DNA from: Pseudoscleropodium purum
Taxonomy: Eukaryota > Streptophyta > Bryopsida > Hypnales > Brachytheciaceae
Assembly (NCBI GenBank): GCA_963969395.1
Contig: OZ017795.1
Span: 9,796,001 to 9,860,000, forward strand
Reading direction: 5' to 3'
Length of the DNA: 64,000 nt
The notes below the pieces were generated by a model. The model was not told where the DNA came from. It worked only from the letters and a program-made list of their open reading frames with translations, and did not search any database. The first letter of the stretch is position 1. Every line of letters begins with the position of its first letter. The position numbers were made by a program, and so were the translations under genes. Below, in pieces: positions 36,082 through 48,964 of this stretch.

Positions 36082-39000
36082 AATTGATTGTAAATTGAAT
36101 ATTTGTGATTTTCTCAAAAAAAAAGTTTCCTATACATTCAAAATGTTATGTTCTAATCATAATTTTTTTTGAAGATATTTATTTTAGCTTTTTATTTAAC
36201 TTGTTTTGAAGGATTAATTTTTGACAAAAAAACATTAGAAGAGTTTTGGGGGGTCCAGAAGCCTATTTTGGACCTGTTGCCCTACAGCTGTTTCCCATAG
36301 TGAGGGGAACAACCCATTGTTAGAATTTTGTTTTTCATAAAATTAAAAATAAAAAAAATAAAAATTGGGTCAATGATGTAGCAAAGGCTCAGCCATGTCA
36401 AACTGCTGCGCCGAACCTGTTTCCTACATTCACAAGCTGTGATAACTCACAGGTATCCAGAGGCCCCAAAAATCTTCTAATGTAATTTTTTGAAGCTACA
36501 CCTACTAATATCCTTTGAATTATAGAATATTTGAAAAATCATTAAAATTCTTTAGAATCTATATTGTACAAATGTTAAAGAACTAACACAAGAATGTTTA
36601 AAAAAAATTATGAATGAAAAAGTGCATTTTTGTATGCTTGGGACATATTTGTGTTGATCATACATTGTTCAAAATTTGAATGTTTGGTCTCGAAGGGATT
36701 ATAAATGAAACTCACGTGCCTATAGGGCAACCCAAAGGACAATAAAAAATCTCCTTCAAGTAAAATATGGATCTTTTTGCTTGCCCAAAGTTTGTACAAT
36801 AAGGGCATGCAAGAGTGAATTATAGTAAATAGTACATTGACATTCCAACCTAAATAAGATGCTTGGCAAGCCATATTCTCTATTGAAGTCATTCAAATAA
36901 ATTGAAACATTTCCAAAAATTACAAAAGCCATTTTTTGTTATTGATTCTCTCAAAACCAAGCACAAGGAGCTTGGCTTGTTGTATAAAGGTTAACTTCAT
37001 CCTTGAATCCATGTATTATTTTAGGAGCATTGCTGGATTAGATTCATGAATTAGGTCATTGCATTTTCTATAACATTTTGGCAAAATCTACCTTGGGATA
37101 CTATGAGTACTATGTAGTAGAACAATCTCATTTGTTGATTGGAAAAATCAATGGCTTTTGTATCATTGCAAGTACTATAAACTACTTGCAAGTACTAAAA
37201 TAATACTATGGTGAAAAAAAAAGACAAATTACCACATAAAATAAAAACAATGAAATGTAATTAATTAAAAATAAAAAATCATGATCCGAGAGAATTAAAA
37301 ATTGACCATTTGAGAGGACTTGATGGTGATCTCATTTCTCCAAAGAAATAAAGTTGACACTATCTTCAATGTTTAGAAGTACTTGTGCAAGGGAGTCCTA
37401 TTTGCGTGGACCTAGAGGACATGAAATAATATATTCATAGATGCTCTTTTGTAGGCATACACCCACCTAGTGTAGAAATAGATTACCAAAATTTCAACTT
37501 TAAATCATTCAATTTAGGTACTCTGAACGTATTGAAAACCTTCAAATCTCAAAATATGACAAGTTAACAAAATTGAATTTTAAATATAAAATTATTTGTT
37601 TTAAATTTAAAAAATAAGAGATTTGATTACCATCAAATTAAACATCTCTAATAGAAATTTCAAACTCTTAGGACTTGGGATTCAAAAGTTATATTGGAAA
37701 ACAACAATGTCACTTTGATTGTAACAAAAAATAGGACCAATGTTTTGCAATGACCTGATCATGTATGTGAATGTAAGTTAACGTCTTCCTATAACTAGGT
37801 TCCGTCTATTGTCAAATACTAGGGAGAATCACAATTACCCTAAAGTACATAATCAAATTGGTTGACAAAACATATGGTCGTGAAAGGCTGGTCAAGGAGA
37901 AAACCTAGGCAAACTCATTGACAAAAATCATATATGTCATAAATGCAAATTTAGAGATAATCAAACTTATTGAAGATGGATTCTTCAATTGCAACTCCCC
38001 CTATTGATTTAAGTACAATGCCAAAGAGATTATTTACATTGATTTGTCCCCTTAGTACACATTACCAAATAAACTTCTATATGGTTTTAACTTTTACAAG
38101 GGAAGAATATTTTTATCAATGATATTTGAGAGACTCTTCAACATTGAACAACATGAATACATATAAAATGGATAACAATATTCCTCCCTTGTAAAAAGTC
38201 ATAGCCATATGGAACTTCATTTTGTAATACTTACTAATAGAACAAATCACTATAGTTGCTAATGTCTTTCAAGAGTTCCAATGGTCTTTTATTACAAAAG
38301 AAATTTGAGACATATATTTGTTTTACTTCAAATGATATAAAAAAAAAGGACTTGTTAGAGGGTGGTGCTCCATTACGACACTATTTGGCATGTTTCAAGG
38401 AATATTATTAGTACCTTTTATTTATTCTATATGAGAAGAGCCTCTCTAAATTAATAGGACCTAGACTACTTGCCAACATTACCATAGGGAGGTTTATTGA
38501 TTTAGAGAGGTTCTAGGCATTCAAGAATTTGTACAAAGGAAGTTGACAAAGCTCTATAGGTGGCACATCTTCAAAAAAAGGACCTTGCCATGATGAAGAC
38601 GCTTGTTCAAAAGCCTAATTGAGTTTTTTTGGTCCTTGGTTGACTTTCATAGAGTGCTACCATTTATTATATTCCCCAAACTAAGACTGCTTGACCTTAT
38701 TACTTAAGAGAGGTTTATTGGCTTATAAAGTATTGATTAGGGAGGTTCTGTTTATATCAATATAGTAGATTTACAATTGAATAGTAAAAAAATTGCATTT
38801 AATTCAAAAAAATTAAACGATAAGTCTAACTAAATCCTTTTGAAAAATAGACAAATATAATAATAAAACAGGATTTTTAGAGAAAGAAGTTTCATTGAAA
38901 ATAGATTGAATGTCTTCCTTGTCTTTATTAAAAAGGAAAAGGGAAGGAAGGTGCTAGTACTTTAAAATGACACTTTATACTATTCTGCATACTTGTCACA
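36082..39000. other. AT-rich intergenic DNA
   Basis: No gene is supportable. Reading frames are short in all six frames and no further repeat relationship is obvious to the eye. Confidence 0.45.
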
Positions 39001-39230
39001 TTAACCCATAAACAACACCGCAACCATATTTTGGTTGATGAATGACAAAGAATCTTTTCATGTAGGACAAAAGTGCAACTATTCATCCTCCAAATTTTGT
39101 GGAAAAAGCAAAGGTCTTTTGCAATAACTTGACTTCCAATGAGTGTTTTTTCATTTTTTTTAACCCAAAAATGCACACTGTACCAAAACAGATGATTTCC
39201 ACAGAGACCAGTCCGTTGTTCTAGGGTTAA
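39001..39230 (+). mobile_element. piggyBac-like MITE, family B, copy 2
   Basis: It begins TTAACCCATAAACAACACC and ends GTTGTTCTAGGGTTAA. The termini give an imperfect inverted repeat of the form CCC, three variable bases, then AACAAC, with TTAA at both ends. At 230 bp it is the best preserved copy of this family. Confidence 0.78.
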
Positions 39231-40211
39231 CACACTTATTATCTCACTTTCAGACCCCAGGTGGTACAATTAAAGAGGTTTGAGCATAGTGGAATACAGT
39301 ATACTCCAATTTTTTAAGAAAGGCATTGTACCTCATCATGAATGGAATCAATGGTATTGTAATGGAATTTTTCATTTTTTTTTTTTCATTTACTGGCTCG
39401 GGGGGGCAGGCTTACAGGAGAGGTTAACAAGAGCTAAGCTATATCCACAGTAGGAGGAGGAAGTGTGAGGAGGTTTGACTAGGAATGTAGGACCTTCCCT
39501 TCCTCGAAAAGCAAACCATTGCTAAGTTTCAAGGTCAGCCAGAGCCCCCTCCTGGCTTGCGTGTCGGCTTGTTTTTGAGATCGATCGATCGCTTCAACTT
39601 ATTCCACCGCGATCGATGGGTAACTTCACTTAGCCTGTTACAGAGCATAAAATTCCATCCGACGCCAGTCACTTTGCTCAATCAGTCGTCCTGAACTTCA
39701 TCTCTGAAAACGGCCTGAAATTCTGGATTTCTGGGCATGCATCTAGCTAGTGCAGCCTCACCAACTGGTCTCAATTCCTGTAAATTCCTGTCGACTGTCA
39801 AAGCTTGCCTCGCACAGTCGCACTCCATTCCGTCCTGCAACATCCAGCTCATGGAACTTATTATTAACTTAATTACTTGAAGCTAGGTAGATGGAGTGGA
39901 AGACTTTAGAATAGATAGGCGCGACGGACGCAGCTAGCGCGCACTGGTCCGGTCGCACTCTGCAGGAGGGAATGCGGCGCTTGGAATACTGATTGAGCCC
40001 ACTGTTTCCCCCTCTGGTCTAATCACATGCGTGACGGACGGAGGGCAAAGAAATGGTAGGCCGTATGTTGGCGCGCACAGCAATGTCGAATTAACAAGCA
40101 CTCTGACTGATGCCAGACTCAGAGGAGACACTTCTGCACCAGAAACTGAAACGAAGACCAGTGAGTTTTTTTATCATTGGGGAGAAGGAGCCAGTTGGTT
40201 CCTCAATAGTT
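39231..40211. other. Intergenic sequence with a GC-balanced unique block
   Basis: From about 39,400 the sequence is unique and more GC-balanced, including a GATC-tetramer run near 39,580. No reading frame is convincing. It could hold a non-coding transcript or regulatory DNA, but nothing proves that. Confidence 0.35.
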
Positions 40212-40414
40212 ACTCGTGTGATACTCGTGTGATACCCTTGAGATATTCATGTGATACTCATGTGATACCCTTGAGATACTCGTGTGATACCCTTGTGATA
40301 TTCATGTGATACTTGTGTGATACCCTTGAGATACTCGTGTGATACTCATGTACTACTCGTATGATACTCATGTGATACTTGTGTGATACTCGTGTGATAC
40401 TTGTGTGATACTTG
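40212..40414 (+). repeat. 11-bp tandem repeat array (ACTCGTGTGAT-type)
   Basis: About 18 units of the type ACTCGTGTGAT, with variants ACTCATGTGAT, ACTTGTGTGAT and the composite ACCCTTGAGAT, follow each other without spacers. A diverged relative with GATACTTGGGTGATACTTGG lies at 63,266-63,295. The preceding flanks also match: TTTTTTTATCATT, then GGAGAAG and AGCCA. Confidence 0.88.
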
Positions 40415-41043
40415 ATGACACCTATATTTCTAAATAAGATGTTACCTAGGTAAAATTTGACTACTAATCTTTAAAAAATAGCAATAACCTAGTGTTTATT
40501 TTGAAGATATTGACCTTGAATTTAGAAATTGACCTTTATTTATTTATTAGCTATTAGCTTCCATCAAAAAATCATACCAAGAAAGTTGAAACATTGTTCT
40601 TCTTGCCCCAATCCTATTTGAGGCAATTTTAAGAGTTTACCATCATAGTAGTGGAATGAAGTTTACCACTTAGTACATGGTATTATAGAAAATCTTTACT
40701 CTCCAAAAGGTCATTTGACTTTGATGAGCAGTACAAATACAAGAAATGAAAATAAATAAATAAATTTGAATTTAAAAAACATTGCAATCTGATGTGACAC
40801 TTGAGGCAATTACGTGTTATATGATTTTAATTTTTAAAATACATTTTTCACTTTTTGTTGTAATTTGCTTTGTTGGTGAAAGTTATTGAATAGTCTTCTT
40901 GAAACTTCAAATGTTTTCTAATATAATGATTCAATTGAGATTCATAGTAAATTTTGTTGCATTTCCTCCATGAATCCATGCTAAACTTTTCAAACTCCTT
41001 ATAAAACTCTTTACAATATTAATTCTATAATTTTCTTTCCTCT
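40415..41043. other. AT-rich intergenic DNA
   Basis: Only A/T-rich sequence without reading frames. The first 120 bases resemble the sequence after the related array at 63.3 kb (both carry CCTAAATAA/CTAAATAAGAT and AAATNTGNCTA words). Confidence 0.4.
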
Positions 41044-41968
41044 TTAACTCGTAAAGGACCATTGTCCCTTCAGGGGACAAATGGGATTTTGGGGAGGTAC
41101 CTATAGGCTGAAATTTTTCCTTATTTTTTGAAACTTTTTTTGAAGATAGAAAAATTGATTATTTTGATGGGAATATAACTTTTTTTTTCAATCGGTGCCT
41201 AGAAATAAAAGTTATGCCCAAATAAGTTCAAAACAGGGGACCGGGGGGCAGCAAAAAAAATTCAAAATTTTTAATTTTTAATTTTCCTCATAGATCAAAT
41301 TTTTGTATACATGGAAAACTTTGAATCATGACATTTGGATTTTTTATGAGAAAGTTATGGACAATCTTGTTTTGGGGGCAATTATAGCATCTTCTTGAAA
41401 AAATAACTTGTAGGATTCATTTTTGAATTCAATTTTTATAATTTTTCTAAAAACAAAGTTCCATATGGTTTATCTTACTTGATAGAACAATCTCTCTATT
41501 AGAATTAGTCCATTTTAATTCCATTTTAGAGATATTAATAATTTAGATTTTCCTTCTATCTCATACCTACTTCTACTTAACAATTTTTTAAAGAATAAAA
41601 ATTAAGTTTTTTTGAACTATTATATTTTTCCCCTAGACTCTCAACTCAATTCTATACCAAAAATATTTAAAGCTCAAAACTTTGTAGTGCAAAAAATTAA
41701 AGTTAAAAATGTTCAAAGTCAAAAAATCTAGTCATGCAATGTATTGAAAAACTTGTTTTTTCTACTTTAAACGTAGATATCTTGCAATCTATGAGTGGTC
41801 AAAAATTCTGAAATTTCTTCCACACATTCTTATACTAGTTAGATGTAAGATCCTATGGTTAGATGTGGAAAAAAAAACAATTAAAATTTTTTTTTACCTT
41901 TTGCTATAGAAATGGTAGTTTTGAGTGTTTCTTGGGCAGAAAAAAGATCTTAGACCTTTACAAGTTAA
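41044..41968 (-). mobile_element. piggyBac-like MITE, family A, copy 3 (reverse orientation)
   Basis: The interval begins TTAACTCGTAAAGGACCATT and ends with TTAA at 41,965-41,968. Reverse-complemented, it follows copies 1 and 2 in order, for example AGTATAAGAATGTGTG and ATCATGATTCAAAG-like words. It is 925 bp and non-coding. Confidence 0.78.
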
Positions 41969-43470
41969 CTAATTGGCGATTTCATCTTAATTATTTTCAA
42001 AAAATGGAACAACTTGGCATCATTATCCAATTCTTCTTCAAATTTTTCCTTACAGTTTGGTTTTCCCAATTATTTTTGTTGGTGCTTTTAGTCATTTCAA
42101 TGCCTTAGAAACAATGACGTGGCAGGGACGACCGAGACCCACTTGCTGTTTGGGGATGTTCTTGGTTCCTGCTCCAAAGTTCTTTCAAAAGACTTGAAAC
42201 AAACACAAGCCTTCCAAGCCTTCCAAGTGGACCTTCTCTCTAGTCCGGGACTCCGCGTCTTCCACTTCCATGCACAGATGTCTTCCACCAGTTGAGCCAT
42301 TATTCAGTGCCTCAAATTCATGTTGGGATTCCGGCCCTGGAGGTGAGTCAGGTGACAGCAAGGTACAAAGGATTCCGCCGATACCATGCTCAGTCCGCCC
42401 GGCCTTTCCAAGTGCATCCTGAAAAGGCAACGAGCAACAGGACTGGCTTCTCCTTCGTAGCAAAATCAGTGAATTCGCCTTGAACCGCTTCAACAATCCC
42501 AGGCACCGCTTCAACAATCCACTTTAGAAGTATAGAATCTCACCGCCCAAATGCAAAAAACAACACCCGGCCTGTCCAGCTGCACAGGCTACACTACGCT
42601 ACTTCGAACAGTATTATTGCAGTCAGTAGTCCTTGTTGTAGACTGGACGACGGATGTATCAATGTTTTATATACTTATTCAATTCGGTTCGAGCTCCTAG
42701 CTCACTGGCCCCACTTCGGCCTCGGGAGTCAAGCCCGGAGAGATCTACAGTGCAGTATAGTATCCTAGCTTATCAAGGGCTTTGCTTGATTCCTTCACTG
42801 CATTGGCCGTCGTCCAGCTTATTGAAGGCGCGTCCTTTACAGAATTTGGTGCAAGACTTCACCTTTTCTTAGTTTTAACTTAATGGTCCTCGATCACTGG
42901 CTTCTCCGACCAGCCAGGGATGGACGAAATTTTCAATAACATTTGGATTCGTTTTGATCGTGGTCGGCTTGCTATCAGCTATTCGATCCTACTGCAACAG
43001 AGTATCCCTACCACGCCGCGTCACGGCAGTTGCTGTAGACAGGAATTGAGGGTTTGAGATATGTGGAGACGAAGTCCGTCACTTGCATGCAAGGATCAGA
43101 GTTTTGGAGGATTATGGTGCGCATATTTATGCTTCAGTGTAGGGATGGTAGGTAGTCTGGATAGATGGACGAGTTCCAAATTTGGTAGTTGGACTTGAAG
43201 CAGGTGATGAGAACGGGGCGATCGGTAGCACTGTTTAGTTCATCTTGCGAGCAGGTTGTAGTGGTTAGCTTGTGGGATACTTTTCGTGGTGCAGATGCGC
43301 CTGTGCAGCGAATGTTTCGATCCATGGCAATTGTAGAGGTATCATGTCTGCACTCACTGGTGGGGATGATTCAGATTCGAGACCATTGGAATGACGCAGC
43401 AAGGACTGTGATTGTTCCACGGTCTGGAAGAAACTGAGATTTGATCAGACGGGGAGTGAATGCAAGTGGA
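41969..43470 (+). promoter_or_regulatory. Upstream region of the receptor kinase, with a possible uORF
   Basis: This is GC-balanced unique sequence. It contains an ATG-initiated frame of 76 codons at 43207-43437 that ends 33 bp before the receptor-kinase ATG. If transcription starts upstream of 43,207 this would be a uORF. Minus-strand frames across 42.1-42.5 kb show no motifs and are not called. Confidence 0.35.
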
Positions 43471-46400
43471 ATGGCAGAAGCTATGGCGACTCGCCGCAGC
43501 TGCAAATTCGTCAAGAATTTGTGCGCTGGGAGTGCTACAGCGTCGAAATTGGGCATGATTCAGGTGTCGGTGGCCGTGATTGCGATGATTTTGAGCGTGG
43601 TGACAGCCGATCCAGCGTCGGACAAGGCAGTGCTGACCTCCTTCAAAGCGGGAATCACCAACAGCGACGTCCTGGGCTGGACCGCGGCCGACCCCTGCTC
43701 GTGGACAGGGCCTTCCCCTGCGCCCGGGGTGCAATGCGACAGTGCGGGGAACGTGGAGTGGCTTCGCGTCCGCGAACTCGGTCTCACTGGGACCGTCACG
43801 CCCTCTCTCAACCAGCTCACGAGCCTCACTTACCTCGAGATTAACCTCAACAACTTCACGGGCGCAATGCCCTCGCTCGCAGGCCTGTCCAAGCTCACCC
43901 AAGCGAATCTCGGCAACAACGACTTCACGTCGATCCCCGCAGATTTCTTCGACGGATTGAGCAGCATCCAGGGACTTTTCGTCAACGACAACCCGAATCT
44001 CAACCTTTCTTCTGGCGGATGGACGTTACCCGCGGCTATGACAGGCGCCGCCACCACGCTCACCGTGCTTTACATGAACAACGTCGGCGCGACGGGCGCG
44101 GTGCCGGCCTACTTCGGCACCATGCCCGCGTTGAAGACCTTGCGGATGGGGTACAACAGCTTCAGCGGGGAGGTGCCCGAGTCGTTTGCAAGCTCAGGGA
44201 TCCAGGAGCTTCGGTTGAACAATCAAGCGGCGGGGGGATTCTCGGGTAGTATCAAGTTTATTGGGACGATGACGGGGTTGACGCTTCTCTACTTGCATGG
44301 TAACTCGTTCACGGGGTCGGTCCCGGATGGAATTACAAGCGCGGTGGGGTTAACCGATTTGAGGTTAAGTGGGAACCAGCTGGTGGGGCGGCTGCCACCC
44401 GGGTTGTCGAGCTTGAAAGCGTTGCAGTATTTGTGGTTGGGGGATGGGAACAAGTTCTGTGGGGAGCTTCCGGTGTTGCCGGCTGAAAGTACTATCGACG
44501 CGACCACGTTCTGCGCAGCAGCCGGAGTGGCGTGCTCTGCGCCAGTGAATGCGCTTCTGGATTTTTTGGCTGGGGTGGGGTATCCACAAGCGATCGCCAC
44601 GGTGTGGGTTGGTGGGGATCCGTGTTCATGGACGGGCATTGCCTGCAACGCCGCGACGGGCGAAGTCACGTCGATTTTGCTGAATAAGGCTAGTTTAACG
44701 GGGACTATTTCCCCATCCCTTGCGAATCTGACGTCGCTGGAGACGCTGAGCTTGTCGGGAAACGCGCTCACGGGCGTCATTCCTGCAGAGCTCACGGGAA
44801 TCACAACGTTGAAAACGGTGGACGTGAGTTTCAACAACCTCTCCCCGCCGCTACCGTCGTTTCCTGCTTCAGTGACATTCACGTACACTGGAAACGCCCT
44901 TCTGACGGGAACTCCCGCGCCAGCTACGTCTCCCACCACGCCTGCTACTCCGCCAACCACGGCCCCCGCTCCAGTGTTGACGCCCCCTGCGCCTGCGTCG
45001 CCTCCAGTCGCGACGCCACCAGGGACGGCACCATCGTCAATTGTGCCCGTTTCGCCGGGTCCTACAACCGTTGTAGCGCCAGTGCCTTCATTGACTGCAC
45101 CTCCACCTGGAATCCAGCCTCCCGGAAGCAGCCCTGCGCCGACGATACTGAATTCGTCGAAGGAAAGTAGTAGCATCCTTCCAGCTGTTCTGGGAGGAGC
45201 TGTTGGGGGAGTTGTTTTGTGTGCGATTTTCCTTGTGCTCCTTTGCTGCTACAAGCGAAAGATTGCGCGCAGGAACGCCGAAACGAAGAACCAGAATCGC
45301 TCGGAAGCGCTCTCTGGTACTACTAATGCCGCATCGCCGGATGTGGTGAATGTTGTTGTTCATAACAGCAGCAGCAGCAATGGGACATATAACCCTGACT
45401 CCCCGGTATGTGATTAAACCCTAATCCTCTGGCACTAAGGAATTTTCTGGATGCGGTAATTTGCAATAACTTTAACCCGTATACTACAAAGTCTTGTGTT
45501 CGAAGCATACGTATCCCTGACAGAAGAGGATAAATTATAACCCATATTCCTTCTCCTAATTCTAAGTTCCATTAGTACAGATGTGGGCTTAATAAAGTAG
45601 AAACGACTTGGCATTATGTCCGACTATGCTCTTAAACTTCCCAGGTGTCAAACAACATCGACGACCTTATCCCATAACAGTTTGGTGTCGGTATGGAAAC
45701 ATGTAGACCAGAAGTTGAAATATCAATGGTCTTAAGTTACAGTTCATGCTTCTTGACATTTCGCTTGAAGCATTATATTATATACTGTGTCTCATCAGCT
45801 CTTACATAGCTCGTTAGTGAAATGTGATAGTAAGTTTCTCAGGTTGTTAGCGTCTGCCATGTTGTCAATTTCCCTCGATGCATGTTGAGTACCGGGAGTT
45901 TATGGAATTCGGGCTACGAAAGAAAAGAGTGCACTTGAATTGTATCCAACGACGTGAACGGTGCCTGTTTGCAGGGCTCGGGGTCTTGGAACATGACGTA
46001 CACCATCGGCGAGCTTCGATCAGTCACCAGCAACTTCGCGGAGCGCAACATCCTGGGCCGGGGTGGCTTCGGCGTGGTGTACAAAGGCATCCTTCCGGAC
46101 GGCACCAAGATCGCGGTGAAGCGGATGGAGGCCGCCGTGGTGTGCAGCAAGGGCCTGAGCGAGTTCCAATCCGAGATCGAGGTCCTGACCAAAGTGAAGC
46201 ACCGCAACTTGGTGGGGCTGCTGGGCTACTGCACGGATGGGATTGAGCGGCTGTTGGTGTACGAGTACATGTCGCAGGGCACGCTGTCGCAGCACTTGTT
46301 CAAGCACCAGGAGATGCAGGTGAAGCCGCTGTCGTGGAAGCAGCGGCTGACTATCGCGCTCGACGTTGCCCAGGCTGTGGAATATCTGCATGGGCTGGCG

Positions 46401-47702
46401 CATCGGAGCTTCATTCACCGAGATCTGAAGCCCAGCAATGTGCTTTTGAACGACGACTTTAGAGCGAAGGTCTCGGATTTCGGGCTTGTGAAGCTGGCGC
46501 CGGAGGGGAATTTGCATTCGGTGGAAACAAGACTCGCGGGGACCTTTGGGTACCTTGCTCCAGAGTACGCGGGTAAGTGCACGAGGCCAAATGCGATTTT
46601 TCGGTATTTATTTTGGTTTCTTAAGCACATTCGGTAACCAAGTCGCAGCCGGAATCAGTAAGTAATTCGGAACTGTTTGCACTTGAAATTTCAAACCGAG
46701 ATTTCGTGCTCAAATTTCAGTAAGTGTTTTGTTGAGTGATATCTCGTTGGAAGATTACTGAAACTACGCTCCTAAGTCTGAAGTATTGAAGCACAATAAG
46801 CAGTCGAAGATGCTCAGAGAATATGGCAGCAGCGAAGTAATAAGAACTTCATTTTGTTGAGATTTTCTTTGCTCATTTATAGGTCAGATCATGTAAAGGG
46901 TCGCTTGTTTGAACGCTCTGAAAAATGCGCCTTTAACATTTTGTAGCAACTGGTCTGATTCAAATCGTGGCGACCGAATGAAATCGTTTATGTTTCAGAT
47001 TGTACAATTGGTATCTTGTTGGAAAGCTTCGTTCGATACGCTTTTCAGAAACCATTTCCCATGTTCTGATTCTCTGTATTGAAACTGTAGCAACCGATTG
47101 AAGTTTGCTTTCCAGATTAACCCTAATTCGAGCACCTCGACAATTCTGATTGTCGGTGGGGTTTTTGCGTGGTCGCAGTGACGGGCCGTGTGACAACAAA
47201 AGCGGACGTGTTCAGCTTTGGCGTGGTGTTGATGGAGCTTCTGACCGGTCGCCGCGCGGTAGACGAAACGCAGGAGGAGGAAGACATTTACCTGGTCTCT
47301 TGGTTCACGAACAAGCTCCGAGGCAAGTCGGAGTCTCTTCTTCGGGACTCCCTGGACCCCAACCTTCTCTCTTCCGACCTCGATGACAAAGCCACGTTCA
47401 AGAGCATCGCCACGGTGGCGGAGCTCGCGGGCCACTGCACCGCAAGGGAGCCCTCACAGCGTCCCGACATGGGCCACGCGGTGAGCGTGCTACGGCCGCT
47501 GGTGGACGAGTGGAAGCCCCAGGAAGCGTTCAACATGGACTACAGTGGTAGCACGCGCGATATGTCGCTGTCGAAAGCCTTGAAGCAGTGGCAGGAGTTT
47601 CGGGACGACTCCGCGTCGGCCGCGACGGATAACAGTGCCACGAGTTTACCGACGCGGCCTGGCGGATTTGCGGATTCCTTCACATCTGCAGATGGACGGT
47701 GA
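43471..47702 (+). CDS. TMK-type leucine-rich-repeat receptor-like kinase
   Basis: Three coding exons join in phase: 43471-45405, 45975-46572 and 47179-47702, giving 1,018 residues. The first ATG in the frame is used. A signal-anchor-like stretch follows it, at about residues 29-46. The ectodomain has two blocks of leucine-rich repeats, each opened by a DPCSWTG cap and separated by a Cys-containing non-LRR island. This is the arrangement typical of TMK receptors. A Pro/Thr-rich juxtamembrane region precedes the membrane helix (about 569-594). The kinase has the Gly loop [12 protein letters not shown] (672-683), K694, HRD (D795), DFG (D813) and [11 protein letters not shown], so it should be active. 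Plant TMKs act at the plasma membrane in auxin-linked growth signalling; that role here is inferred from family. An Arg/Ser-rich tail follows the kinase. Confidence 0.94.
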
Positions 47703-47979
47703 TGAAGGGCAGCGTCCCACACTACCGGAGGATGAAATCCCCACCAACCCCAGCTGTCTATAAAATCAATCCCTCAATTCACCTGTAAGCTGCCTGAATC
47801 CTCTTACAAGTAGCTCAGAAAATTCAGTTTTATGAACTACGTTGGAAACGGTGAATCTCACAGAGTAGCATTCCTGAGTGGAAATCGGGGATCGTGTCGG
47901 GGGCTTGAGTGAATGGTGGATCAATTAGGTTTGTTAAACTACCATGCAAACGGTGCATCTCAATGAGTAGCGTTTCTGC

Positions 47980-48402
47980 GTGGAAATTGAGGATCTCATT
48001 TCGAATGGTGGGTCACTTACAAGTTGTCGCCTTACGCTCCTTGACTCTGCAGGAGTGTCATCGGTCTTCACTACACCAGATTTGGCATCAGATACGGTGC
48101 CATTGCTGAAGTTCCAGAAGAGTGATGAACTGCAATCTCAAGCTTTCAATAAGTCCGCGAGAGCTGCTGCTGCATCAGCTAATTTATGTTATATGCCGAA
48201 CAGATCAAGTTCAGAAAGGAATCTGAGACGCGCGCTTCCAAGCCATTGCCTGAGGATATATCAGCGCAATCTGCTTTCAAATAACGTCTTCTCCTGGCAG
48301 TTGGGTACGTGTAAACTATGTGGGTATGACGGTAGCTCATCAGCTGAAGTTATGCGAAGTGATTTAGAAAATTTATACAAGGATATTCGACCATTGTTCT
48401 GA
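47980..48402 (+). other. Possible coding fragment of unknown identity
   Basis: An open frame continues through a possible acceptor (CTCTGCAG at 48,045-48,052) with Ser/Leu-rich sequence such as SSVFTTPDLASD. It starts 277 bp after the receptor-kinase stop. It may be a long 3' UTR, a separate small gene, or chance. No family is recognised. Confidence 0.2.
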
Positions 48403-48787
48403 TAGCATTCACTTTTGAAACCGACTCGTAGCATGAATTTATGCATTATTCTACAGGAATTATTTCTCTGTGTCGATCCGTCATTTATGTTCCATGACAT
48501 GATTCTGACGAGGTGTTACTAGCAATGGCGAACTCGCATTAGAAGCCAGACGGAACTTGGACACCACTTGGTACATTCCGACTCCATGAACCCATAAGTT
48601 ACTCCTAATTTCCTGAATTGTCTCTTTCCATTCTTCGGGAGTTCAAATGAATCTTGGAAGTTTCAATGTAGAAATGTTGAAAGAAGAAACTGTGCTGTGC
48701 ATTTGTCAACAACAAATATGTGTTACTAAAGTTACAATAATTGGTTGTGAACTTCTGCAGCAAACTCTTTAATATTTTCAATTAAGG

Positions 48788-48964
48788 TACGAAGAGGCTG
48801 ATTCAAAGCAGGAGGCTTTGGCACTAGAAGAAAAATGCGCTGCTTTGGACATTCTTTGTGGTAGTGAGAGCTTTTCATCTAGGGTGGCCATTGTAACAAA
48901 TCGGTATGAAGAGGCTGTTACAAATGGTTGTGCCTTTTCAACTACTTGTGACTTAAAATCGTAG
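48788..48964 (+). other. Possible terminal exon or small coding fragment
   Basis: This is a 58-codon open frame with protein-like composition, including YEEADSKQEALALEEKC and a later repeat of YEEAVT. It lies just after a pyrimidine-rich stretch ending in AG and ends at TAG. The repeated (R)YEEA word suggests an internal duplication. No family is recognised. Confidence 0.25.

Noticed and set aside
40212..40414. CRISPR-like array
   Set aside because: Units are 11 bp and contiguous with no unique spacers, and the genome is eukaryotic. It is a simple tandem repeat.
44289..45176. 295-codon minus-strand open frame inside the receptor kinase
   Set aside because: It is antisense to the ectodomain coding sequence and Pro/Gly-rich by complementarity. 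GC-rich codons keep the opposite frame open by chance.
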